From the NCBI GenBank assembly GCA_022870705.1, contig CP072107.1:1920501-1984500 (forward strand): a stretch of 64,000 nt of DNA, read 5' to 3'. Position numbers and translations under genes: made by a program. The stretch is from Oscillospiraceae bacterium CM (GTDB taxonomy: Bacteria; Bacillota; Clostridia; Oscillospirales; Oscillospiraceae). Position 1 is the stretch's first letter, and every line of letters begins with the position of its first letter. The notes beneath the pieces were generated by a model that was not told where the DNA came from, did not search any database, and was given only the letters and a program-made list of their open reading frames with translations. Below are positions 36,915 to 45,466 of the stretch, piece by piece.

Positions 36915-37751
36915 ATGGCAGTTTTAAAGCACATTCTTATAACAGCTGGGGGCACCACAGAGCCAATTGATACCGTCCGCCGGATCACCAACATGAGCAC
37001 CGGCAGCCTTTGCGCCTGTGTTTACGATGCGTTGGCGACACGTCTTTCTGCCGAAAGAGAAGCTTCCACCAAAAAAGGCCTCGCTTTCCGTATACATTAC
37101 GTCGTTTCCAAAACAGCTGTGCGGCCTGACAGAAATTATCATCTCCCGGTCACGTTTTATGAGGTCAGCGATGCCGCGAGTGCAGCGACCGTCCTTGAAA
37201 AGATTTTAGCCGACTTTCCGATAGCCGCCGTCGTGCATGGCATGGCCGTTTCGGACTTTACAACGGATTACGTCACGACGCGTGATGCGCTTATTTCGGA
37301 ACTGCTGGTAAATATCGAGGAGACGATCGCCGCCGCTCCGGGCGCATCGTCTGCAACAGCGCTCCGCGCTGTGCTTGAAAGCACCTTTGAAAACCCACAA
37401 AGAAAGCTGGACGCCACGCAAAAAGTCCGTTCCGATTCCGATCTTGTTCTCGCCTTGAAACGGACGCCAAAGCTCATAGGCCTTTTTAAAAACCATCATC
37501 CCGATGCATTTTTGATCGGTTTCAAGCTCTTAAATAACGTCCCGGAAGCAGCTCTTATTGAAGCCGCGGCCACGCTTGGGGAGAATAATGGCTGCGACCT
37601 GATACTGGCAAACGACGCGGCTAAAATTCAAAACGGCCGTCATGAGGGCCTGCTTTTGAAGGGGCGCGCTGTTCTTGCGCGGTACGAAACGAAACAGGAA
37701 ATCGCCGAGGGGCTTGCCGGGCAGCTTCTATCTGCCATCGGGGAGGGATAA
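36915..37751 (+). CDS. coaB: phosphopantothenate-cysteine ligase, stand-alone CoaB
   Basis: Joins cysteine to 4'-phosphopantothenate. In most bacteria this is the C-terminal half of a CoaBC fusion; here it is a separate 278-residue protein, as in streptococci. Motifs: ILITAGGTTEPIDTVR, ITNMSTGSLC, HGMAVSDFTTDYV, FLIGFKLLNN and DLILANDAAKI. It starts three bases after panD and is followed by coaC after one base. Confidence 0.9.
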   Translation: MAVLKHILITAGGTTEPIDTVRRITNMSTGSLCACVYDALATRLSAEREASTKKGLAFRIHYVVSKTAVRPDRNYHLPVTFYEVSDAASAATVLEKILADFPIAAVVHGMAVSDFTTDYVTTRDALISELLVNIEETIAAAPGASSATALRAVLESTFENPQRKLDATQKVRSDSDLVLALKRTPKLIGLFKNHHPDAFLIGFKLLNNVPEAALIEAAATLGENNGCDLILANDAAKIQNGRHEGLLLKGRAVLARYETKQEIAEGLAGQLLSAIGEG

Positions 37752-37752
37752 G

Positions 37753-38283
37753 ATGAAATCGATTATCATTGGCGTCACCGGCGGTATCGCCTGTTACAAG
37801 GCGGCGGAAATCGTCTCAGCGCTTGTAAAAAGGGGGCACCGCGTCGACGTCATCATGACAGAAAACGCGCAGAAATTTGTAACACCTCTTACCTTTCAGA
37901 CGCTGTCGCAAAACAAGGTCATCACGGATCTTTTCGAGATGCCTGACAGTTGGGACGTTCACCATATTTCGCTGGCAAAAAGGGCTGATATTTTTGCCGT
38001 CGTCCCGGCAACGGCGAACATCATCGGGAAAATAGCCGCCGGCATTGCCGACGATATGCTGACGACGACGCTGTTGGCTGCCACCTGCCGCCGGGTCATC
38101 GCCCCCGCTATGAATACGGCCATGTGGGAAAATCCGATCGTTCAGGACAACATCAAAAGGCTCCAAAGCTTCGGTTTTGAGGTTCTGGACACCGCTAAGG
38201 GCCGCCTGGCCTGCGGCGATACCGGCAAGGGCAAGCTCCTGCCGTGGGAAGAAATTGTGGACGTCATTTTAAAAAACGCATAG
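37753..38283 (+). CDS. coaC: phosphopantothenoylcysteine decarboxylase, stand-alone CoaC
   Basis: Flavin enzyme that decarboxylates phosphopantothenoylcysteine to phosphopantetheine. The start at 37753 (MKSIIIGVTGGIACYKAAEI) has GGGAGGG upstream; an in-frame ATG at 37675 lies inside coaB. Motifs: GVTGGIACYK, the active-site His in WDVHHISLAK, VVPATANIIGKIAAGIADD and APAMNTAMWENP, and the CGDTGKGKL loop with its Cys. 176 residues, without a CoaB part. It is the last gene of the operon. Confidence 0.92.
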   Translation: MKSIIIGVTGGIACYKAAEIVSALVKRGHRVDVIMTENAQKFVTPLTFQTLSQNKVITDLFEMPDSWDVHHISLAKRADIFAVVPATANIIGKIAAGIADDMLTTTLLAATCRRVIAPAMNTAMWENPIVQDNIKRLQSFGFEVLDTAKGRLACGDTGKGKLLPWEEIVDVILKNA

Positions 38284-38289
38284 GCCATT

Positions 38290-38318
38290 TGCCGCATCCG
38301 AAAGGATGCGGCTTTTTT
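38290..38318 (+). terminator. intrinsic terminator of the pan/coa operon
   Basis: GCCGCATCC / GGATGCGGC stem with a GAAA loop, followed by TTTTTT, directly after coaC. Confidence 0.92.
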
Positions 38319-38340
38319 ACTGCCGCACCAGTTATTTTGA

Positions 38341-38369
38341 TTGACAGAAAAAGCCATCCGAGGTACTAT
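38341..38369 (+). promoter_or_regulatory. sigma-A promoter for the membrane protein gene
   Basis: TTGACA (38341-38346) and TACTAT (38364-38369) with a 17-base spacer. Because it occupies the first codons of the longest reading frame, the real start of that gene must lie further downstream. Confidence 0.7.
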
Positions 38370-38445
38370 AGGGCGTATAGCCCATTTCTGGAATATTTCA
38401 GATATCTTGCCGAAGGAGGAAAAAGTCTTCTCAGACAAGTATTTT

Positions 38446-40092
38446 ATGAAAAAACACAGCGCAGTTATTGCTAAAATTAAAAACAACCTAGAAAGATTGT
38501 TTTTCCCGCTTGTCTTTGCTCTGATTTTTATTCGTTACTGTTATTATGGCTTTTCGTATTTCTATCAGTTGGACGATTACATACAGTATCATAATCTGAC
38601 AGCCGGCACACAGAGTATCTGGGCTCTTTTAACATCCCTTGGGCTTTTGGGCAACAGGCCGCTTGCCTGGATGGCGGACCTTTTTGTCTGGTCACATCTC
38701 TTCCCCGTCATGATTTTCGGCGTTGCCGTCATATCGGCGCTCTTTGCCGCCTCTGCCTGTCTTTTTAGACATGTTTTTTCGCGTCATTTCGGTACATCAC
38801 CAATTTTTCTTTTTGTTTACACGCTACTTCCGCTCGGTTTTGAGGGTACCTACTGGATGTCGGCCGCCACGCGGATCGTCGTGGGCTTATTTTTTGCCGC
38901 GGCTGCGCTGGATGCTTTTGACCGGTGGTGCGATAGCGGCAGAATTCGATTACTCATCCTCTTTTTCTTCTGCCAGTTGCTCGCCTGCGGCTTTTACGAG
39001 CAGGTTCTGATCTTTTCCGTTACGGCCATTCTCCTCTTTTCTGGGATTCATCTCAAAAAGCATAGGCTGCGCGCGCTGTTCGGGCTTTTATCACTCGTCA
39101 ATGCCGGTCTGGCCTTTCTTTTTGAGCAGTTCTTTTCACACAACAGTGTGTTCTCCGGCCGCGGAACACTGGCCGTCATGCGTGACACCAGCTATTGGAC
39201 AACAGTTTTTCCCGGCGTCCTCCGGCAGATGAAAAGCGCTTTTCTGGGTGGGGGCTTTTATACCTTGTTTAAAGGGTTTGCGCGCGGGGTCACCCTCATG
39301 CTTTCCGATTTTAACGGCTGGTACGCGCTGGGGCTAGTCCTCCTAGTCGCCGTCGTTTTTTTCACCGTCAAATTCTCTGATAATCGGACAAGTCGGCCAA
39401 AACTCGCGCTTCTGGCGGGGCTTATTTTAGCCGTTGCACCTGTAACGATTTTCTTCGTTCTAGCGGACGGCTGGTTTTCCTTGCGCGGGACGGTCACGTC
39501 CTTTTGCGGTGTCGCCCTTTTTGCGGATACGCAATTTCTGTGCCTCGTCGGCAGACTCGGCAATCGCCGCTTAATTGCCGCCACGTTGGCTGCACTTTTT
39601 GTTTTTGCCTGCTGCGTGGCATCCGTCAGTGAGCTGCACGATTACCGGCAGACGACGCTGCAGGATACGGCGTTTACAAGCCGCCTGTCGGCGGCGCTTC
39701 GGGCAGACAAGCTGATGAAAAAAGACCTGCGTGTTGGCATTATCAACTTAAACGCTTCTTATCTGAACGATCAGAATTATTTTTATCATGAGCACATCCA
39801 TGGCGTCACCGAGAGCGGCTGGGCACTGCACGGCGCTTTAGAGAGCATATCAGGCTACTATATCCCGGACCTGGAGCCGCTGCCGGAAAACCCGATGGCA
39901 GCCCCTTGGGACGGCGATACAAAGAGGCTTGACACGTTCGATGCCCTGTATTATGACGACGGCGTAACGCTTGAGCGCGTGACGGCCGTCCGGCGGCCGG
40001 ACGGGCAGTTCGATGTGTTTTCAGCCGCGGGAGAGCAGCTAGGCTATACCGTTGTGGCCGACGGTTATACAACCTTTATTGAAACGCGATAA
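38446..40092 (+). CDS. polytopic membrane protein, possible GT-C-type glycosyltransferase
   Basis: The start is set at the ATG at 38446 (MKKHSAVIAKIKN) because upstream codons overlap a promoter. A good AAGGAGG at 38413-38419 is too far away, so the start is uncertain. The 548-residue protein has 10-12 hydrophobic segments and a soluble C-terminal domain of about 120 residues. After the first membrane helix comes YQLDDYIQYHN, an acidic loop like that of GT-C enzymes using lipid-linked sugars. A Trp/Tyr/Arg-rich loop (FEGTYWMSAATRIV) follows later. No family is recognised with certainty. Confidence 0.65.
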   Translation: MKKHSAVIAKIKNNLERLFFPLVFALIFIRYCYYGFSYFYQLDDYIQYHNLTAGTQSIWALLTSLGLLGNRPLAWMADLFVWSHLFPVMIFGVAVISALFAASACLFRHVFSRHFGTSPIFLFVYTLLPLGFEGTYWMSAATRIVVGLFFAAAALDAFDRWCDSGRIRLLILFFFCQLLACGFYEQVLIFSVTAILLFSGIHLKKHRLRALFGLLSLVNAGLAFLFEQFFSHNSVFSGRGTLAVMRDTSYWTTVFPGVLRQMKSAFLGGGFYTLFKGFARGVTLMLSDFNGWYALGLVLLVAVVFFTVKFSDNRTSRPKLALLAGLILAVAPVTIFFVLADGWFSLRGTVTSFCGVALFADTQFLCLVGRLGNRRLIAATLAALFVFACCVASVSELHDYRQTTLQDTAFTSRLSAALRADKLMKKDLRVGIINLNASYLNDQNYFYHEHIHGVTESGWALHGALESISGYYIPDLEPLPENPMAAPWDGDTKRLDTFDALYYDDGVTLERVTAVRRPDGQFDVFSAAGEQLGYTVVADGYTTFIETR

Positions 40093-40188
40093 GAGATAAA
40101 ACAGCAATCACTATAAACGCCACCCGAAACGTGGTATGATGATGACAAGGATACAAACCTCTGACAGGTTTATCAAAGGAGAATTGTC

Positions 40189-41370
40189 ATGCAATACCGT
40201 CTTGACATGAAATCGGGCAACAAGTTATCGGCTCTCGGCTTTGGCTGTATGCGTTTTCCAAGAAATCTGACGCAGATTGACTTGGATAAATCAGAAAAGC
40301 TTGTCCTCAAAGCCTTTGAGAACGGCGTCAATTACTTTGATACGGCGTATCTCTACGGCGGCAGCGAAGAGGCTCTTGGGCGCATTGTCGCCAAAAACAA
40401 TTTAAGAGAAAAGATTTATATAGCGACAAAGCTGCCGCACAGCCGATGCCGCAGCGATGCGGATTTTGATGTTTTTTTTCAAACGCAGCTTGACCGCCTT
40501 CAAACCGATTATATTGATTACTATCTCATTCACAACATATCAAACCTTGAAGAGTGGCAGCGCCTGTGCGCGCTGGGCATCGAAAGCTGGATTATAGAGA
40601 AAAAAGCAAGCGGTGCCATCCGCCAAATCGGCTTCTCCTTCCATGGGACGTCTGAAGCGTTTGACGCCCTTCTGGCCGCGTATGACTGGGATTTCTGCCA
40701 GATTCAATACAATTACGTCAATACGCATTACCAGGCGGGGACGGCCGGGCTGAAAAAAGCCACGGCCAAAGGCCTACCTGTCATCGTCATGGAGCCGCTT
40801 CTGGGCGGCAAGCTCGCAACAGGTCTGCCGCGCAAAGCCTTCGACCTGTTCAAAACAGCTAACCCCGCTCTGTCGCCAGCGGGGTGGGCGCTCCGATGGC
40901 TTTGGCATCAGCGCGAGGTCACCGTTGTCCTGTCCGGTATGAATGAGGACGCACAACTCACCGAAAACATCGCTCTTGCCGAACAAGCCTTGCCCGGCAC
41001 ACTTTCTGCGCGTGAAGAGAAAACCATTGAGGCGGTGACGGACGCTTTCCGAGCCTCCTATAAAATTCCCTGCACAGGCTGCAATTACTGCATGCCCTGC
41101 CCGCAAAACATCAACATCCCGGCTTGCTTTTCTGCCTATAATTTGTCCCATACGGTTGGTTATGTTTCGGGCGTGCAGCAGTATGTCCTCAGCACCGGCA
41201 TGACGAATCCGGACAATAACCGCTCGCCCGCCAACTGCATCAAATGCGGTAAATGCGAAGAGCACTGCCCGCAGCATATTCAGATCAGAGACCGCCTAGC
41301 CGCCGTGACAAAACGGATGGAACCGTTCTGGTTAAAAGCCGCTTTGCGCCTGCTGCTTAAATTCCGGTAG
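40189..41370 (+). CDS. aldo/keto reductase with C-terminal ferredoxin domain
   Basis: The 393-residue protein has an NADPH-dependent TIM-barrel part (about 1-280) with FDTAYLYGGSEEALG (catalytic Asp/Tyr) and LPHSRCRSD, the equivalent Lys being in ATK. The C-terminal part binds 4Fe-4S clusters: CTGCNYCMPCPQNINIP and CIKCGKCEEHCPQHI. This Fe-S aldo/keto reductase type is common in clostridia and its substrate is unknown. AAAGGAG lies seven bases before the start. Single-gene unit. Confidence 0.9.
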   Translation: MQYRLDMKSGNKLSALGFGCMRFPRNLTQIDLDKSEKLVLKAFENGVNYFDTAYLYGGSEEALGRIVAKNNLREKIYIATKLPHSRCRSDADFDVFFQTQLDRLQTDYIDYYLIHNISNLEEWQRLCALGIESWIIEKKASGAIRQIGFSFHGTSEAFDALLAAYDWDFCQIQYNYVNTHYQAGTAGLKKATAKGLPVIVMEPLLGGKLATGLPRKAFDLFKTANPALSPAGWALRWLWHQREVTVVLSGMNEDAQLTENIALAEQALPGTLSAREEKTIEAVTDAFRASYKIPCTGCNYCMPCPQNINIPACFSAYNLSHTVGYVSGVQQYVLSTGMTNPDNNRSPANCIKCGKCEEHCPQHIQIRDRLAAVTKRMEPFWLKAALRLLLKFR

Positions 41371-41484
41371 CAGAAAAACAAATCCTCGATTCTTTTTATC
41401 CCCCCAGGGAGCTTGCAAATACAAGATTTTTAGAGTATAGTACAGATGATCTGTATGGCTTATTATCGCTGTTATCTCCCGCAA

Positions 41485-41537
41485 AAACCATGCGTACCGT
41501 CCTGAGTTGTGACAGGCCGATACGCATGGTTTTTTAT
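41485..41537. terminator. bidirectional terminator hairpin
   Basis: AACCATGCGTA and TACGCATGGTT form an 11-bp stem with a 24-base loop; T-runs follow on both strands. It lies between the convergent aldo/keto reductase and CPBP protease genes. Confidence 0.75.
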
Positions 41538-41584
41538 CGCTGCTTTTTTGCATGCCTGGGGCGCGCTTTTTGAATACCGTGCTG

Positions 41585-42202
41585 TTATCGATGAAACGGC
41601 AGGAGAAGGAAAACCGTGACGTCCCAGACGGCATGTGAAATAATGACGGGATAAATGCTTTTCTTCCAGTAATAAAGCGCCCCCCAGAACAGGCCGCAAA
41701 CGAGCGCCGCCATGATGAGCATGAAATTAAACGTAACGGCATGTACCAGCGCATAGATAAGCGCCTGAAGAACAATGGAAAGCACGCCGAAGCGCTTCAA
41801 ACTTTTTTGGATAAACCCGCGCCAAAAGAGCTCTTCTCCCGGCCCGATGATAACGAGCAGCGCCGCGCCGATCACCACTGGATGCAGGCTTGTGCGGTTG
41901 GCGTAAACGCTCATGATCTGCGTGTCTTTGGCCGGTATAAAAAGACCGGCCAGAATATTCCCGACATAGAAGCATCCATACAATAGTGCAGCCGATAGGA
42001 GGCCGAGCGCAATATGATGAACCCGAAACGTGTCGTGCCGGAATTCATCCCGCTCAATCATGACGGCATACCCAGCCAAAAGCAGAACGCCAAGGCACAT
42101 TGACAGCCAAAAATTCATCGGGCTGACAACAAAAATAACGTACCAGAGGATGAAGGCCGATACAATACCGGCCACCGGCAAAATCACCGCTTTCTTTTTC
42201 AT
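41585..42202 (-). CDS. CPBP-family intramembrane metalloprotease
   Basis: A 205-residue membrane protein with about six helices. The CPBP (Abi/CaaX protease-like) motifs are present: GEELFWRGF (EExxxR), then ALVHAVTFN (the first His) and ISHAVWDV (the second His). These proteases cut membrane proteins or prenylated peptides; bacterial members often serve in bacteriocin immunity or stress response. It starts seven bases after the UbiA gene stop, in the same direction, so they form an operon. No specific substrate can be named. Confidence 0.85.
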   Translation of the reverse strand: MKKKAVILPVAGIVSAFILWYVIFVVSPMNFWLSMCLGVLLLAGYAVMIERDEFRHDTFRVHHIALGLLSAALLYGCFYVGNILAGLFIPAKDTQIMSVYANRTSLHPVVIGAALLVIIGPGEELFWRGFIQKSLKRFGVLSIVLQALIYALVHAVTFNFMLIMAALVCGLFWGALYYWKKSIYPVIISHAVWDVTVFLLLPFHR

Positions 42203-42208
42203 CTGCCG

Positions 42209-43081
42209 CTAAAAGAGCACCGCAATCAGCAGCAGCAGGCCGAACGTCAGCTGCAGCGCGGCCGTTTTATGGTCAAGCGTCCGGAGGTTTTCGGTTGTTT
42301 CAGCACTTTTCATCAGCATCAATGCAAGCGGCACCGATAAGATCACCAATAGCCCCCAGGCGGACAAAACACCTGTCAGAACATCTACGATTACGGCGGC
42401 ATATGCCCCCAGAATAAGCCCCTTGTAAAACAGGCGGGCTTTTTGCGCGCCTATGGCCATGGCCAGTGATTTAATCCCGGCTTTCCGGTCATGCTCAATA
42501 TCACGCAGGTCATTGGCATGCAAAATCGCCGTCGTGAGCAATCCGACGGGCACGGATTGGATAGGCGGCAGCCAGCTGAAGCTCCCGGCAGATAAGTAAT
42601 ACGCGCCCACCACCGGCAGCGGGCCGAACATAATGAAGACGAGCGGGATGCCATATCCTCTGTATTTAAGCCGAAACGGCTTGCCCGTATAAGCGTACGC
42701 ACCGGCCGCGCCGAAAAGGCCGATGATCAAAATGACAACGCCGCCAACGATACTTAAATAGATGCCGATTCCAACAGCCAGCAAGAAAAAAATGTGGGAT
42801 GCCGTGCGCACTTGTTTTTGTGTTAGCAGCTCTTCAACAATAACACGGCTTGAGCCGAGAGATTCCTGCGTGTCAACATGTCTGTTAAAATCGTCGACGT
42901 CATTGATAAGGTTCGACGCAATTTGAAAAAAAGTCATGGCAATGACGGCCAATAAAAATCCGATGACGTGGAGCGGGTACACTTTTGCGGCAAGAACACT
43001 GCCCAGGACAACCGGTATGACAGACGCCGTCAGTGTTGGCGGGCGGATGGCGCGCATCCAGCTTAATAAACTGCTTTGCAT
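42209..43081 (-). CDS. UbiA-family prenyltransferase (MenA-like), second copy
   Basis: A 290-residue polytopic protein with the first Asp-rich motif NLINDVDDFNRH and the second NDLRDIEHDRKAG, both intact. The N-terminus SWMRAIRPPTLTASVIPVVLG is like MenA (1,4-dihydroxy-2-naphthoate prenyltransferase). It is divergent from a polyprenyl synthase that is followed by cytochrome bd genes, so a role in making the quinone that feeds CydAB is plausible. AAAGGAGG precedes the start. Confidence 0.83.
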   Translation of the reverse strand: MQSSLLSWMRAIRPPTLTASVIPVVLGSVLAAKVYPLHVIGFLLAVIAMTFFQIASNLINDVDDFNRHVDTQESLGSSRVIVEELLTQKQVRTASHIFFLLAVGIGIYLSIVGGVVILIIGLFGAAGAYAYTGKPFRLKYRGYGIPLVFIMFGPLPVVGAYYLSAGSFSWLPPIQSVPVGLLTTAILHANDLRDIEHDRKAGIKSLAMAIGAQKARLFYKGLILGAYAAVIVDVLTGVLSAWGLLVILSVPLALMLMKSAETTENLRTLDHKTAALQLTFGLLLLIAVLF

Positions 43082-43183
43082 AAAAACCTCCTTTGTCTTT
43101 AGTACTATATATCGGTTTAATTCGTCAAAAATAAATAAATTGTCTATCCTTTTTGTCCATTTTAAAAATAATTTAAAAAGGCG

Positions 43184-43212
43184 TTGCCCATTTCCATAGA
43201 AAATGGTATTAT
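43184..43212 (+). promoter_or_regulatory. sigma-A promoter of the polyprenyl synthase/cyd operon
   Basis: TTGCCC (43184-43189) and TATTAT (43207-43212) with a 17-base spacer, about 50 bases before the polyprenyl synthase start. Confidence 0.62.
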
Positions 43213-43264
43213 GGCGATAAATATAATAATGATTCTAATTCTTATAATCGATTGGTGGGAGAGC

Positions 43265-44062
43265 ATGCAAACAGATTTTAAAGAATTGCTCAACAGCGCG
43301 TACATATTTCTGAAGGATGTTACCGACAAGGTTCAGTTAATTTCCAGTGCGACGGGAAATGACGATATCAACGGCCTACTCTCGTATCCGCTGTCATCGG
43401 CCGGGCATATGCTCCGCCCGCTTCTCGTATATTTGACGTCCTTAGCCACTGACGTCGAGATAACCAATGAAACAAACCAAAAGCTCGTAACATTTGCTGC
43501 CGCCGTCGAGCTCATCCATAACGCCAGCCTCATTCACGACGATTTGCTCGACCGCGAAGAACTCCGGCGGGGCAGGCCAAGCCTTTATAAGCAATACGGT
43601 CCAAACGCGGCGCTCCTGGCAGGTAATTGTTTTTATATCAAGGCTTTGGAGTTATCAAATACCCATTTGGACGATGCCATCACCGGCGCTATTATCAAGA
43701 CGGCCTTTCGCATGTGCACCGGGGAACTGCAGCAGGCCTCATACCAAAACAGGCAGATGCCGAAAAACGTTTATCTCGACATCGTCAAAGCAAAAACAGG
43801 CGGCCTGACGGCGCTCGCTTGTAAAGGTGCCGCAATCATCACAGGCAGCTTCTTTGTTGAATACTGGGAAGAAATCGGTAGCCGAATCGGCGTCTTGTAT
43901 CAGCTGAAGGATGACCTGAAAGATCAAGACGCACACGTCAGTGCTGATTTTAATTTCGAGGCGGCACTTGCACAATACATAAAGGAAACGGAGGAATTGC
44001 TGGAAAAAATCAACTGTGCTGATAAAAACAAACGTTTTTCAGAGCTGATCCGATTTTTCTAA
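43265..44062 (+). CDS. short polyprenyl diphosphate synthase
   Basis: The start at 43265 follows GGTGGGAG. The 265-residue protein has the two Asp-rich motifs of trans-prenyltransferases: HDDLLDREELRRG and QLKDDLKDQD. The usual GGKRxRP element is degenerate here (AGHMLRP), and only about 45 residues follow the second motif, so it is shorter than normal (about 320). It probably makes the quinone side chain with the neighbouring MenA-like enzyme. Heptaprenyl synthase component II is the closest type; an accessory subunit or reduced activity is possible. Confidence 0.78.
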   Translation: MQTDFKELLNSAYIFLKDVTDKVQLISSATGNDDINGLLSYPLSSAGHMLRPLLVYLTSLATDVEITNETNQKLVTFAAAVELIHNASLIHDDLLDREELRRGRPSLYKQYGPNAALLAGNCFYIKALELSNTHLDDAITGAIIKTAFRMCTGELQQASYQNRQMPKNVYLDIVKAKTGGLTALACKGAAIITGSFFVEYWEEIGSRIGVLYQLKDDLKDQDAHVSADFNFEAALAQYIKETEELLEKINCADKNKRFSELIRFF

Positions 44063-44119
44063 CTTCGGCATCACACATTTTAAAACTGGAAGGTGGGACG
44101 ACAGGTTACTGTCAAGCAT

Positions 44120-45466
44120 ATGGATGTTATCGTACTCTCCCGAATTCAATTTCTTCTGACAACGGTTTTCCATTACTTTTTCGTACCCATTACCATCGGC
44201 TTATCCATTATTGTCGCGATATTTCAAACGGTCGGCTACGTTAAAAAGGATGAAGCGTACACAAAGCTCTCAATTTTCTTTGGCAAGCTGTTTATCGTTA
44301 ATTTTGCCGTCGGCGTCGTGACGGGCATCATTCAAGAGTTCCAATTCGGCATGAACTGGGCCGGATATTCTCGCTTCGTCGGCGATATTTTCGGCGCGCC
44401 GCTGGCGATTGAGGCCTTAGCGGCATTCTTCCTGGAATCGACGTTTATTGGCGTTTGGCTTCTCGGAAGAAACAAGCTGTCACCGAAGGTCCATAACCTC
44501 AGCATCTGGCTTGTGGCACTCGGCAGCACCTTATCGGCATATTGGATTCTCGTGGCAAACTCCTTTATGCAGCACCCGACAGGCTATTCCCTAAACGGCG
44601 GCCGTGCCGAAATGACGGATTTTGCCGCTGTTATCTTCAATCAGCACGCGCTTTTACAGTTTGCGCATGTGGTCGTCACAGCGCTTTTAACGGCCGCATT
44701 CTTTGTTATGGGTATCTCGGCCTATCGCCTGCTGCGCAAAAAAAATGCCGACATATTTGCAAAATCGTTTAAATTCTCCGTCATTGTCGGTCTCATCTTT
44801 GTCATTGCCTCCGCCTTCACCGGTGATTTACAGGGCAAGTTCCTTGTGAAAGAACAGCCGATGAAAATAGCCGCCGCTGAAGCCCTTTGGGATACGGCAC
44901 AGCCAGCGCCGTTTGCCGTCATCGCGGGGATCGATGAAGCCAATCAAAAGAACACCTTTGAAATCGCTATACCAAATCTGCTGAGCTTTTTGAGTTACAA
45001 CAATTTCACCGGCGAGGTCAAGGGCATCAAAGACTTGCAAAATGAAATGAGTGCCGAGCTTGGTGACGGCAACTACATCCCGCCGGTCGCCGCCACATTC
45101 TGGAGCTTCAGGCTGATGATCGGCTTCGCCGGGCTGATGCTCGTTCTGTGCATTCTTGCTCTCGCCAAATGGAAGAATAACAGATTTACCGACTCGAAAT
45201 TCCTTCTCGGCGCATCTCTTGCGGCAATCAGCTTCCCATATATCGCCAACACAAGCGGCTGGATGATGGCAGAACTCGGTCGGCAGCCCTTTATCGTCTA
45301 CAAATTGCTGACGCTCGACAACGCCGTTTCCACAACGGTTGCGCCGGGATGGGTCATCTTCTCCAGCGTCGGCTTTGTCCTCATCTTTGTAATCGCCGCC
45401 GTTGCCGATGTTGTTTTAATCAAGCGAATTGCCAAAGAAGAAATCAAGGAGGAGGCGCGGAAATGA
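44120..45466 (+). CDS. cydA: cytochrome bd oxidase subunit I
   Basis: Quinol-oxidising, oxygen-reducing membrane subunit. The start at 44120 gives the family's normal MDVIVLSRIQFLLTTVFHYFF; the frame extends to a GTG at 44093. Ligand regions are seen: HYFFVP (haem His), GMNWAGYSRFVGDIFG, NQHALLQFAHVV and EQPMKIAAAEALW. Length 448 indicates the short Q-loop type common in Firmicutes. The last codons overlap cydB. It indicates use or removal of trace oxygen. Confidence 0.95.
   Translation: MDVIVLSRIQFLLTTVFHYFFVPITIGLSIIVAIFQTVGYVKKDEAYTKLSIFFGKLFIVNFAVGVVTGIIQEFQFGMNWAGYSRFVGDIFGAPLAIEALAAFFLESTFIGVWLLGRNKLSPKVHNLSIWLVALGSTLSAYWILVANSFMQHPTGYSLNGGRAEMTDFAAVIFNQHALLQFAHVVVTALLTAAFFVMGISAYRLLRKKNADIFAKSFKFSVIVGLIFVIASAFTGDLQGKFLVKEQPMKIAAAEALWDTAQPAPFAVIAGIDEANQKNTFEIAIPNLLSFLSYNNFTGEVKGIKDLQNEMSAELGDGNYIPPVAATFWSFRLMIGFAGLMLVLCILALAKWKNNRFTDSKFLLGASLAAISFPYIANTSGWMMAELGRQPFIVYKLLTLDNAVSTTVAPGWVIFSSVGFVLIFVIAAVADVVLIKRIAKEEIKEEARK

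Noticed and set aside
38341-38445. TTG start extending the membrane protein by 35 codons
   Set aside because: The TTG is the first triplet of a -35 box (TTGACA-N17-TACTAT), so these codons would precede the transcript.
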